A stretch of 25,206 nt of DNA from CAYLNH01 sp964384625. Its GTDB lineage: Bacteria > Verrucomicrobiota > Lentisphaeria > JABSQK01. Position numbers and translations under genes: made by a program. The DNA lies in contig CAYLNH010000087.1 of NCBI GenBank assembly GCA_964384625.1, positions 1 through 25,206 on the forward strand, read 5' to 3'. The notes below the pieces were generated by a model. That model was not told the origin of the DNA. It searched no databases and saw nothing but the letters and a program-made list of their open reading frames with translations. Shown here in pieces: positions 15,012 to 23,215 of this stretch (within the stretch, counting starts at the first letter, position 1; each line of letters begins with the position of its first letter).

Positions 15012-17003
15012 TCAGTCGGTCGCCGACATCTGGCGGCGCAGTCTGGGGCCTTCGCCGGTCATCATCAGGTACGTATCGAAGAATTCCCGCGCCACCGGCG
15101 CCGCGGTGGAACCGCCGCCCTTGCCGCGTTCCACCAGCACCACCAGCGCATACTTCGGGTTTTCGTACGGTCCGAAGCAGGCGAACCAGGTGTTCTTGTA
15201 GCGATCGGCCCCATGGCCGACCTCCGCCGTCCCGGTCTTGCCGGCAAGCGTGATCAGCGGGCTGCGGGCGATTTTGGCGGTAGCGTGATCGCCGTGCACC
15301 ACTTTGTACATGCCGGCCTTGACGATCTGCAGTGTTTCCGGCGAGGCCGGCAGCGTGTCGGTCACCTGCGGGCGAGTCAGTTTCAGCAGCCGGCCCTGGT
15401 GGTCGCGTACCGCCCGCACCATGAACGGCCGCATCCGTTTGCCGTCATTCGCGATGGCCGCGGTATAGGCCGCCGCCTGCAGCGGACTGAGACTGATGAA
15501 CCCCTGCCCGATGGACACGTAGGCCGTATCCGACTGGATCCATTTGCGCCGCTGATGGTACCTCAGGTTCGGTCGGCTCGGCAGCCGGCCGCGCTCGAAA
15601 CTGCCGTGGACCTCGATGCCCGTCGGCTGCCCGAAGCCGGCGGCGTAATAATACGGCGTCAACCGGTCGATGCCGAGTTTGAGGCCGCAGTCGATGAAGT
15701 ACGGGTTGCAGGAGACCTCCAGCGCCCGCAGCAGGTGCACATCCCCGTGGCCGGACCGGTGGTGGCAATGGATCTTGCGCCGGCCCAGTTGGTAGTAGCC
15801 GGGGCAGTTTACGATACCGTCGTGCCCCTGGACCTGATGCTCGAGTATCGCCATGGCAACCAGCGGCTTGACGATGGAGCCGGGGAGATAGCCGCCGGCC
15901 AGGGCGCGGTTGAGCATGGGCAGCCGCTTGTCCTCGCGCAACTGCGGAAACAGCGCGTTGAACTGCCCGACATCATAGCTCGGCGACGAGACCAGGGCGA
16001 GCACGGCGCCGGTCTTCACTTCCAGCAGCACCAGTGCCCCGGGACGCCCCCGCAGCAGGTTCAACCCGAGTGCCTGCGCCCGCGCGTCAATCGTCAGAAG
16101 CAGATCATGCCCCGGGACGGCGGGATCCGGTTCGCTGAGGTCCTCATGGTAGAATCCGAAGCTGTCGACGCGAACAATGCGATGGCCGACATGCCCCTGG
16201 AGGTGGTCGTCAAAGGCTTTTTCAAGGCCCGCCCGGCCACGGCGTTCGGGATAGAAGTAGTAGGCTTGGCGGACTTCTTCACGACTGGGATAGCGTCGAC
16301 CGATATAACCGACGAAATGCGCCCCGACCGCCTTCAACGGATAGATCCGTTTGTAGTCGGTTGAAATCTCCAGGCCCGGGATGCCGGGCATCACTTCATT
16401 CAGTCGCGATAACTCCTGCTGCGTCAGATCAGCGAACACTTTCACCGGCAACGCCGGGAACAGCTTCATGTGCCGCAGCATCTGCTGCCGGATCAACCAG
16501 TTCTTCAGGTCCGTCGCCGTCCCTTGCTCAACCAGCAGATCGAACGTCTCCGCCTGGCGTCGGGAGAGCGTAAGCTTTTCCCGCCGCGCCCGGACCCGCG
16601 CCAGGAAGTAGGCCCGTTCCGACGGCCCCGTAACGCCATCCCATACCGGCGTCAGCCGCGATGGCCGGCCGATCGCCCGCGCCGCTGCGGCAATCTGCTC
16701 CTGCACATGATCAAGCGTTTTCGACATGGTGCGTTGACGCAACTCGTGGATGTGGAAGTAGACGTCGTAGCTCGGCGTATTGTCGGCGAAGAATTGTCCG
16801 TCGGCGCTGATGATCCGGCCGCGGGTGGGCGGCAGCCGGATCCGGCGGATGCTCTGGCGGCTGATGGTATTGTTGTGTTTCCTGCCGCCCTTGATCTGGA
16901 CGGAATAGAGCCGCAGAATGAGGATGGCGTTCAGGCCGAGAAAGACGAGCAGCAGCAGGCACAGCCGACTGCCGAAACCGCGCATGAGATCATCGACAAA
17001 CAT
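15012..17003 (-). CDS. mrdA: Penicillin-binding protein 2 (elongasome transpeptidase)
   Basis: A 663-residue class B penicillin-binding protein. ATG at 17003 follows the mreD stop TGA directly, so the two are translationally coupled. Residues about 12-32 are the membrane anchor; the PBP dimer/non-catalytic domain spans about 55-230 with the conserved start TRGRIISADGQFFADN. The transpeptidase domain (about 300-645) has the three active-site motifs: Ser376-x-x-Lys379 in PGSIVKPL, SCN at 431-433, and KTG at 589-591 in LAGKTGTAEVG. It crosslinks peptidoglycan in lateral wall growth with RodA and MreBCD in the periplasm. Its presence implies peptidoglycan, in line with Lentisphaerota. mreD-mrdA order is the usual rod-shape arrangement, but mreB and mreC are not in the window and rodA does not follow. 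Confidence 0.97.
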   Translation of the reverse strand: MFVDDLMRGFGSRLCLLLLVFLGLNAILILRLYSVQIKGGRKHNNTISRQSIRRIRLPPTRGRIISADGQFFADNTPSYDVYFHIHELRQRTMSKTLDHVQEQIAAAARAIGRPSRLTPVWDGVTGPSERAYFLARVRARREKLTLSRRQAETFDLLVEQGTATDLKNWLIRQQMLRHMKLFPALPVKVFADLTQQELSRLNEVMPGIPGLEISTDYKRIYPLKAVGAHFVGYIGRRYPSREEVRQAYYFYPERRGRAGLEKAFDDHLQGHVGHRIVRVDSFGFYHEDLSEPDPAVPGHDLLLTIDARAQALGLNLLRGRPGALVLLEVKTGAVLALVSSPSYDVGQFNALFPQLREDKRLPMLNRALAGGYLPGSIVKPLVAMAILEHQVQGHDGIVNCPGYYQLGRRKIHCHHRSGHGDVHLLRALEVSCNPYFIDCGLKLGIDRLTPYYYAAGFGQPTGIEVHGSFERGRLPSRPNLRYHQRRKWIQSDTAYVSIGQGFISLSPLQAAAYTAAIANDGKRMRPFMVRAVRDHQGRLLKLTRPQVTDTLPASPETLQIVKAGMYKVVHGDHATAKIARSPLITLAGKTGTAEVGHGADRYKNTWFACFGPYENPKYALVVLVERGKGGGSTAAPVAREFFDTYLMMTGEGPRLRRQMSATD

Positions 17004-17519
17004 TCAGCGCACCCCCACCGTCTGTACGGTAAACCGTTCAATCTCGAGTCGCTCGGCCAGGAAATCCAGCAACTGGATCAGGAACGGGATCAACAGCATC
17101 CCGGCAATCGCACTGGTCAGAAACAACCGGATGGCGCTTGGCCCGGAGAGCAGGCTCCAGCCGTGACGGAAGTGGATGTTCTCGAGCACCAGAAGGTAGG
17201 CGGCATTCGCCGCGGCCAGTCCCAGGCCGCTGACGGCGTGATTGATCACCGAACCGCGATCACCGAAACGCCGGTAGATGACCAGGAAGAAGAACAGCGG
17301 CAGAAACAGGGGGACCACCGTGGTGCTGCGGCCCTGCAGGATTTCACCAACCACGGCCAACACCAGGCCGCAGACCATGCCCCGCCGCATCCCGAATGCC
17401 AACGCCAGGTAGAACGTCGCAAACAGGGACGCGGGAAAGATGATCGCCCAGTCGCCGAGCAGCACCTCCAGTGCCAGCAACAGGGCGCCAATCAGCACCA
17501 GCCAACTCGCGCGAACCAT
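17004..17519 (-). CDS. mreD: Rod shape-determining protein MreD-like
   Basis: A 171-residue integral membrane protein. AGGAGG at 17527-17532, seven bases from ATG 17519, fixes the start; a longer frame to 17729 overlaps the upstream gene and is unlikely. Four or five hydrophobic helices (starting VRASWLVLIGALLLALEVLLG, then a cluster LFLPLFFFLVIYR, ending SAIAGMLLIPFLIQLL) fit MreD. Sequence conservation in this family is low, so the name rests mostly on topology, size and its place directly before mrdA. It would support the elongasome at the inner membrane. mreB and mreC would be expected nearby but are not seen. Confidence 0.82.
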   Translation of the reverse strand: MVRASWLVLIGALLLALEVLLGDWAIIFPASLFATFYLALAFGMRRGMVCGLVLAVVGEILQGRSTTVVPLFLPLFFFLVIYRRFGDRGSVINHAVSGLGLAAANAAYLLVLENIHFRHGWSLLSGPSAIRLFLTSAIAGMLLIPFLIQLLDFLAERLEIERFTVQTVGVR

Positions 17520-17539
17520 GAAAGAGCCTCCTGAGCCCC

Positions 17540-17568
17540 AAATTATCGCAGGCAGGCAGACAGAGCAA
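17540..17568 (-). promoter_or_regulatory. Candidate promoter of mreD-mrdA
   Basis: Minus strand: TTGCTC (17568-17563), 17-bp spacer, TAATTT (17545-17540), in the 86-bp gap behind the GH32-like gene and about 20 bases ahead of the mreD start. It would allow cell-wall genes to be expressed apart from the genes upstream. Confidence 0.4.
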
Positions 17569-17605
17569 ATGAATTTTCCGCCAACCCGTGCCATCCCTGC
17601 CGGAA

Positions 17606-19027
17606 TCAACCAAACAGATTGACCCGGACATTGCGGAACATGGCTTCCCCGTTGAGGCAGAAGAGATACAACTCGCCATCGGTCCAGTCGGGATAGCGGG
17701 CAATCAGGGTTCGACGACGGTTGATGCACAGATCGAAGACGTCGTCCTGCAGGATCAACTCGACGTCGACCGGCTCGTCGAGGCCTTCAACGCCGTAGAG
17801 AGCGGCATCAAAACGATTGTCCGTCGCGGTCAATTCCCGTTCCAGATTGCGAATCCAGACAAGGCGCTTGTGCGGCGAGAACCGGACTTCGTAGCCGCGC
17901 TGCATCAACCCGCCGCCGCGGACACAAAACCCGTAGGCCTTCGGCTCGCCCAGCGGTTCGATCCGGCAACTGACGATGCCCTCGCGGCAGGCCTTGCTGA
18001 AACGCACGATGCCGGCGGATTCCGACGCCCGGAATTGAATGTCGTTGCCGATCACATCGACATCGCCGACCAATGACCAGACCGACAGGTGCTGCGCAGC
18101 CCCGGGCGTCGGCATCATATCCGGCACGAAACTGGTACCCAGGGTGCCGTCCTCGGCCTGCACGAGTTCGCGCAGCACGAGGTTGCCGCCGTAGACGCGG
18201 GGGCGATTGTCGTGATCATGATCGCGCCAACGCAGATAGCCGACGCCGAGCCGGCGATTGTTCTCGAAGGCCACGGTTTTCATCCCGGCCAGGCCCAGTC
18301 CGTCGAGCGTGTCGACCAGCGGTGCGTGCCAGGGGCCGAACGGCGTCCGCGACATGCGGTAGTACATCTGCCCGCAATGCAGAAAGGTGACGTAGTACCA
18401 GTCGTTCCACCGGAAGTAATCCGGGTTCTCCGGCACCGTCGGAAAACCGGTCAACAAAAACGGCTCCTCCTTCTTCCAGGACTTCAGATCCAGGGAGCCG
18501 AAGTGCGCCAGGCAGCCGCGGGCCAGGGGCGGTCGTTCGCCGGCCATTTCCGTCGCCACCAGAAGGTGGTACAGCCCGTCCTCGCTCTGAAACAGGCAGG
18601 GGTCGCGAAAGACGCGTTTGGAGTGACCGTCCGGCGGATCCAGGGCCCGGTGTTCCGACGACGGCGTGAAGGTTTCGCAGTCATCACTCAGTGCCACGCA
18701 GACATGTTCGCTGCCGGCGACGCCGACGCGTTCGAAATGGATTGCCAACGCCGCGAAGAACTTGCCGTCCCGGGCCACGATGGTCCCCCCCAACAGGCCG
18801 CGGCCGGGGAGTTTTTCATCCTGCTTGAGCTGCAGGGCGGGCGGGTGTTCGGTCCAGTTCCGCAGGTCCTGCGTCGACACATGGCCCCACGCCTGACAAC
18901 CGGTACCCGACCGGACGGCATCCGGGCGGCAAGCCGTCAGATAAAAGATGTGGAGGGTGCCTTCGTGGTAGAAGGGGATCGGCGTGCCGATCAAGCGGTC
19001 CGTCTGTTTCGGTCGGTAATACTGCAT
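17606..19027 (-). CDS. GH32-like five-bladed beta-propeller protein
   Basis: A 473-residue protein without signal peptide; ATG at 19027 with AGAGG upstream (a GTG at 19030 is also in frame). The N-terminal 300 residues read like GH32/GH43-type propellers: IPFYHEGTLHIFYL, WGHVSTQDLRNWTEHPPAL, FRDPCLF (the RDP motif with the conserved Asp), and PENPDYFRWNDWYYVTF with the acid/base-like Glu. The C-terminal 130 residues resemble the GH32 beta-sandwich (CRIEPL through LFCLNGEAMF). In related enzymes the motif before PFYH is usually GD, whose Asp is the nucleophile; here it is GT (Thr15). It therefore may be inactive, or a different Asp may serve. Probably cytoplasmic. It lies between the coiled-coil gene and mreD, all on one strand. 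Substrate unknown; beta-fructoside is only the family default. Confidence 0.82.
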   Translation of the reverse strand: MQYYRPKQTDRLIGTPIPFYHEGTLHIFYLTACRPDAVRSGTGCQAWGHVSTQDLRNWTEHPPALQLKQDEKLPGRGLLGGTIVARDGKFFAALAIHFERVGVAGSEHVCVALSDDCETFTPSSEHRALDPPDGHSKRVFRDPCLFQSEDGLYHLLVATEMAGERPPLARGCLAHFGSLDLKSWKKEEPFLLTGFPTVPENPDYFRWNDWYYVTFLHCGQMYYRMSRTPFGPWHAPLVDTLDGLGLAGMKTVAFENNRRLGVGYLRWRDHDHDNRPRVYGGNLVLRELVQAEDGTLGTSFVPDMMPTPGAAQHLSVWSLVGDVDVIGNDIQFRASESAGIVRFSKACREGIVSCRIEPLGEPKAYGFCVRGGGLMQRGYEVRFSPHKRLVWIRNLERELTATDNRFDAALYGVEGLDEPVDVELILQDDVFDLCINRRRTLIARYPDWTDGELYLFCLNGEAMFRNVRVNLFG

Positions 19028-19091
19028 CACCCGGTCCTCTGCCGGTCACCGCGAAAACCGCAGATGCACAACCGGCCCGGCAATCAGAACG

Positions 19092-22004
19092 TTATCGCGA
19101 ACGCCGCCGTTTCGTCCGGAAGCCGCCCTTCTTCTTCTTGGACGGCATGATCGTGCGTTTTTTACGCGGGGCCGTTTCCTCTTCGGCCGCCGCCTCTTCC
19201 GCCTCGGCCGACGGCTCGTCTTCGGCGGGCGCCGGGGCTTCCTGATCGTCGTCGGCAGGCATTCCTTCGAGGTCGTCCTCGGCCTCCGGCGCCGCTTCGG
19301 CAACCGGCTCCGGCGCCGCTTCGGCAACCGGCTCCGGCTCGGAATCCGGCACATCCGGCGCCGGCGCGTTGGTCACTTTGATGGCAACGGCCTTCAGGTA
19401 GCCCAGAAGTTCCGTACCGACTTCCATCGGCAGGCCGAGACTGGGCAGCGGACAGGTGGGCACCGACGGCATAAGGACAAGCTTGTTGGTCAGTTTATTC
19501 CAGAAGGACTTGACCAGCTTATCGCGCGGGATCCGGACCTGCAGCGGCTTCTTGCCCGGAGCCATGAGGTGCAGGTTTTCGGGCGTCAGAAACGCCCAGG
19601 CCTTGGTCTTGCCGAAGGCGCGGCCGGTACCGACCTTCTCCTGCGTCTCAGCGGCGAAGACGATGGGCTCACCTGCGAGCGCGTTGTCCAGCATCGAGCG
19701 CAACTCTTTGGCGACCTTCGGTTCGATCGCCGGCAACTCAAGCACCTGTTCGCCGGCGGTCTTCCCGGACTTCTGCGGTTCGGCGGCGGGCGCCGGTGCC
19801 GGCGGCTGGGGCGCGGGCGGCGGCACAGCTCCGGCGGCAGCTCCGGCGGCAGCCCCGGCAGCGACTCCGGCGGCGGCCCCGGCAGCAGCGGTCGCCGCCT
19901 GGGTTCTGAGTTGCTGGATTTCCGCCTGCAACTGCTGATTCGCCGCCTCCAGTTCCGCCGCACGACGGTCATCGGCCGCGGCCGGAGCCGCGTCCTGAGC
20001 CGCCTGCAACTGGGTGGACAGTTCGACGACCTTCTTCTTGAGAATTTCGTTTTCCAGCGTCTTGCGTTCGAGGTCTTCGCCGCCGCCGGCGGGGGCTGCG
20101 GCCAGCTTCGCTTCCAGCGCCTCGACTTGCTGACGGCTGGCGGCAAGCTGGTCCTGCAGTTCCTGAACCTGAGCGTCAGCCGCTGCGGGTTCCGGTCGCG
20201 CCTGCAGTTCGGCAAGCTGCCCCTGGGCAGCCTGCAACTTCTGGCTCAGGTCATCACGTTCCGCCTGCAGCGCGGTCAGTTCGGCGTCGTCAACAGCCGG
20301 TGCGGGCCGGGCCTGCAGTTCAGCGATCTGCGCCCGGGCGGCTTCGAGTTCACCGGCCAGGGAGTCCCTCTCCGCCTGTATGGCCTGCAGCACGGAATCG
20401 TCCGCCGGCGCCGCGGCCGCCCCTTGCTGTTCAAGCTCGGCAATCCGGTCATTCAGTTCGGCGACCTGCTCGCGTTGGCGGGCGATCTTCTCATTGGCGA
20501 AGCGGTTCTCCGCGGTCAGGCGTTCGATCTCAGTCGCACCGAAGGCGGCGGGATCGCCGCCGGCGCGGAGGTCCTCCAATTCGGCCGTGAGGTTGGCCTG
20601 CGCCTGACGCAGGCTTTCGAGTTCTTCTTTGTCGGCGGCCTGTTGACCGAGTTCGGCTTGCAGCTCCTGCACTTTGGCGGCCAGCTGTTCGGTTTTCGCC
20701 TGCAGGTCGTCGCTCGCGGCGGCCGTCGCCTGCTCCAGTCTGGCTTCGAGGTCGGCGATCGTCTCTTTGGCTTTGGTCAGTTCGGCCGCCTGTTCTGCCG
20801 CTGCCGCAGCCTTTGCGGCCAGGTCGGAGACCTTGGCTTTGGTCTCTTCGAGCTCCGCCCGGGCAGCATCGCCTTCCTCTTTGAGCCGGGCCAACTCCGT
20901 CGCATCCGCCGGCGAATCGGCATCCAGCCGCAGCTGGGTGGTCTCCACCTTCAACTGCTCCAGCTCTGAAGCCAGCGCCACGATCCGTTCCTGCGCCTCG
21001 TTCTTGGATTTCTCCGCTTCGCGCAAGTCCTGGTCGAGCGAGACGTACTTGTCTTTAAGCAGTTCGGACTCCTTGGTCTTGCGGTCCAGTTGCTGTTCGA
21101 GTTCTTTCCGTTTCTCGCCGCCGCTTTCAGCCGTCGCCGCCTTCTCGCGGACAGCCTTGAGTTCCTGGATAAGCTTCTCGTGTTTCTCTTTCAACTGGGC
21201 GAACTGCTCGCGGAACTGGCCGGAGATCTTCTCCACCTTCGCCTTAATCGCCTGGTTGGCTTTCTCCTTCATCTCCTCGAGCTTGGCCTTCGCCTTGCCG
21301 GCGATCTCGGCACGTTCCCGCTCCAACTGCTCGATCTTCTGGCTCTGTTCGACCTTCAGGTTCATGTACTGCTTAAGCTGGTCCTTGAGAACCTTCATCT
21401 CGACTTCGGCCTTGCGTTCGGCCATGTCGGCTTTGTCGGAATACTTGGCCAGTTCGCCCTCGAGCACACCCTTGGCCTCGTTGGCGGCAACAAGTTCCGC
21501 CTTCAACCGCTCATTCTGCTGCTTGAGCTTGCGCGCGATGGCCGCGCTTCGGTCGGTCGTCTTCTCGCCGGCTGCGGCCGCGGCGTCCGCTCCGGCCGGC
21601 GGTGCCTGGCTGCCGACGGGCGCCGGCGGGGCAGCCGGCGGCGTCTTGGCGCCGGACGCCGATGCAACAGGCGCCGGCGGGGCTGCCGGCGGAACGCCGG
21701 TCCCCCCCGTGCGGGCCTCGTCCAGCTCCGTCACGGTTTGTTGCAGAACCCCGTCGGGACTGAGTTTAACCGGTCGGACCTGCTGGCCGAAGCCGGAACT
21801 CGGGGTCGTCAGCGGGTCATCGACGACGCGGCCTGCCGGTCCGCCGGCGGGCGCCGTCTGGGGCAGATCCTCACCGCCGCCCGGCCGCTGGATAACACCG
21901 TTGCAGGTTGGGCATGGAAAGCCCTTGGCCCAGGCGTCGGGCGTGCATTTGGTCTTCGCCTTGCAGTGGGGGCAGGTAACGGCAATGGTTTGTCCGCCGG
22001 CCAT
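19092..22004 (-). CDS. Zinc-ribbon, long coiled-coil protein with PH-like domain
   Basis: A 970-residue protein; GAGGAGA seven bases from ATG 22004. Layout: zinc ribbon with Cys11, Cys14, Cys31, Cys34; a Pro/Ala linker; a coiled coil of about 545 residues (150-695) of heptads rich in Ala, Glu, Gln and Leu; an Ala/Gly then Pro segment (700-745); a roughly 125-residue globular part (750-875: AFGKTKAWAFLTPENLHLMA, IPRDKLVKSFWNKLTNKLVLM, TELLGYLKA) that looks like a bacterial PH-like domain; an acidic Ala/Glu tail with two perfect PEPVAEAA copies; and a basic end (KKKKGGFRTKRRRSR). No signal peptide or membrane helix, so cytoplasmic. It could be a scaffold or a nucleoid- or membrane-associated organiser; no specific function can be assigned. 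It heads a minus-strand run ending in mreD-mrdA. Confidence 0.85.
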   Translation of the reverse strand: MAGGQTIAVTCPHCKAKTKCTPDAWAKGFPCPTCNGVIQRPGGGEDLPQTAPAGGPAGRVVDDPLTTPSSGFGQQVRPVKLSPDGVLQQTVTELDEARTGGTGVPPAAPPAPVASASGAKTPPAAPPAPVGSQAPPAGADAAAAAGEKTTDRSAAIARKLKQQNERLKAELVAANEAKGVLEGELAKYSDKADMAERKAEVEMKVLKDQLKQYMNLKVEQSQKIEQLERERAEIAGKAKAKLEEMKEKANQAIKAKVEKISGQFREQFAQLKEKHEKLIQELKAVREKAATAESGGEKRKELEQQLDRKTKESELLKDKYVSLDQDLREAEKSKNEAQERIVALASELEQLKVETTQLRLDADSPADATELARLKEEGDAARAELEETKAKVSDLAAKAAAAAEQAAELTKAKETIADLEARLEQATAAASDDLQAKTEQLAAKVQELQAELGQQAADKEELESLRQAQANLTAELEDLRAGGDPAAFGATEIERLTAENRFANEKIARQREQVAELNDRIAELEQQGAAAAPADDSVLQAIQAERDSLAGELEAARAQIAELQARPAPAVDDAELTALQAERDDLSQKLQAAQGQLAELQARPEPAAADAQVQELQDQLAASRQQVEALEAKLAAAPAGGGEDLERKTLENEILKKKVVELSTQLQAAQDAAPAAADDRRAAELEAANQQLQAEIQQLRTQAATAAAGAAAGVAAGAAAGAAAGAVPPPAPQPPAPAPAAEPQKSGKTAGEQVLELPAIEPKVAKELRSMLDNALAGEPIVFAAETQEKVGTGRAFGKTKAWAFLTPENLHLMAPGKKPLQVRIPRDKLVKSFWNKLTNKLVLMPSVPTCPLPSLGLPMEVGTELLGYLKAVAIKVTNAPAPDVPDSEPEPVAEAAPEPVAEAAPEAEDDLEGMPADDDQEAPAPAEDEPSAEAEEAAAEEETAPRKKRTIMPSKKKKGGFRTKRRRSR
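19288..19335. repeat. Two perfect 24-bp direct repeats
   Basis: Copies at 19288-19311 and 19312-19335 encode PEPVAEAA twice in the acidic tail of the coiled-coil protein. They are identical at the DNA level, which suggests recent slippage or duplication. Confidence 0.85.
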
Positions 22005-22302
22005 GAAACGATCTCCTCAAGCTTTCACCCCTTCACGCCGGTCCGTCCAATCCGTGGCGAGGCAGTTGCGTATACGGCTGACCCGCAGTCTCATGTGCGC
22101 CGGCGCGTGGTGCGCGGTTGTGATCAGGTGAAGTCCAAATATTGGGGGGAAGCGCCTCAAATTCAAGCACCGGCGGGGATTTTGTCGGGCCCGTCTGGAG
22201 GCGGCAAGAAATACCTCCGGCGCCTTGCATTCGAACTCGAATCAGTCTATGGTCATTTTGTCAAATCAGCGATAATCGAACCAGGTGAGAAGGGGTCCTT
22301 AC
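22005..22302. other. Divergent intergenic region of 298 bp
   Basis: Between the coiled-coil gene and the acidic-repeat gene. It holds a dyad and weak promoter for the plus strand (22225-22253), GATAAT at 22271-22276, and no gene. No credible promoter was found for the minus-strand gene. Confidence 0.5.
22225..22253 (+). promoter_or_regulatory. Candidate promoter with dyad, ahead of the acidic-repeat gene
   Basis: TTGCAT (22225-22230), 17-bp spacer, TATGGT (22248-22253). ATTCGA-AC-TCGAAT (22229-22242), a perfect 14-base dyad, fills most of the spacer. The -10 box is poor, so the promoter call is weak; the dyad is certain. Confidence 0.35.
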
Positions 22303-23205
22303 ATGAAACGCCTTTTGGTTCTATGCCTATTGTTTTGCGTGTTCGCATTGAGTACCGGATTCAAGGAAGTAACCCGGATTATAAAGGTCAACCCGGACGG
22401 CACAGGTGTCATTCACGTTCGCGTTCTGTTCAACCCGAAACTGCTGGATGAAAACGCAAAAGTCTTTGATCTCGAGAAGGTAAAGGCCGAGGCCGGCAAA
22501 CTGGGGACCGGCGTCAAATACGTCGCCGCCAAAGCGATCACTTCGGAGCAGACCAACTGGAAGGGGTACATCGCCAAGTACTCCTTCTACGACATCAAAG
22601 AACTTGAGATCCGTCCCGCCAGCCTGCCGAGCGATATCGATGTCGAGGAGTTCGAAGACGAGCTGGCCGGCTGGAAGTTCATCTTCAAGAAACCCGACGT
22701 CGAAGGCGGTACCGCCAGTCTCAAGATCATCCCCGCCAACATGGCCCTGGGCGATGATGATGACGACTGGGAAGACGACGACGACGATGGCTGGGAAGAC
22801 GACGATGATGACTGGGAAGACGACGATGACGACGACTGGGAAGACGACGACGATGATGACTGGGAAGACGACGACGACGACGATGACGAGGATGGCGACT
22901 GGGCGGGCGATGATGACGACGATGACCCCGAAGAACGTCTCCAGCAGCGCGGCCGTCGCTATGTGACCTATGTTCAGGTGCAGGGTGAAGTTACCAAGAC
23001 CGATCCCGAGGATATGAAAACCCTGCAATCCAAAAAGATGGTGAATACGATCACCATCAACGACGAGCAGTGGGAAGTGATGTGGACCAATCCGACGGCG
23101 CGCAAGTACATGAAGATGGAGAACCGCAATCTGGCGCCGCTGATCGGCCGCAAGATTGCCGGCTTCCGTACGGTCAACCGCAAGATCACCGTCCTGTTCC
23201 GCTGA
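22303..23205 (+). CDS. Secreted protein with Trp-Glu-Asp acidic repeat
   Basis: A 300-residue protein from ATG 22303 (GAGAAGGGG upstream); the in-frame ATG at 22285 would put residues before the signal peptide. Residues 1-19 are a signal peptide with no lipobox Cys. Residues about 20-150 (EVTRIIKVNPDGTGVIHVRVLF) are a beta-rich domain found at the start of some secreted proteins of unknown function. Residues 151-208 are an Asp-rich segment with five WED repeats of type WEDDDDD, then DDDDDD; such a stretch could bind calcium or another divalent cation. The C-terminal about 90 residues (VTYVQVQGEVTKTD to VNRKITVLFR) resume a beta pattern, so the acidic segment looks inserted into one domain. 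No family recognised. Followed 10 bp later by the M24 peptidase. Confidence 0.8.
   Translation: MKRLLVLCLLFCVFALSTGFKEVTRIIKVNPDGTGVIHVRVLFNPKLLDENAKVFDLEKVKAEAGKLGTGVKYVAAKAITSEQTNWKGYIAKYSFYDIKELEIRPASLPSDIDVEEFEDELAGWKFIFKKPDVEGGTASLKIIPANMALGDDDDDWEDDDDDGWEDDDDDWEDDDDDDWEDDDDDDWEDDDDDDDEDGDWAGDDDDDDPEERLQQRGRRYVTYVQVQGEVTKTDPEDMKTLQSKKMVNTITINDEQWEVMWTNPTARKYMKMENRNLAPLIGRKIAGFRTVNRKITVLFR
22753..22927. repeat. GAC/GAT-rich coding repeat
   Basis: Tandem TGGGAAGACGAC-type units (GAC/GAT codons, with TGG GAA at each step) encode the WEDDDDD blocks. Alternation of GAC and GAT codons argues for some age or selection, rather than pure recent slippage. Confidence 0.85.
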
Positions 23206-23215
23206 TCCATCGGGG

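Noticed and set aside
19569..20969. Plus-strand ORFs opposite the coiled-coil protein
   Set aside because: Mirror of low-complexity coiled-coil coding DNA; repeated Leu/Gln/Phe patterns are explained by the reversed heptads.
22327..23028. Minus-strand ORF with Val/Ile repeats that looks like a membrane protein
   Set aside because: The VVIVVVFP repeat is the reverse complement of the GAC/GAT acidic repeat; the plus strand has a ribosome site and signal peptide.
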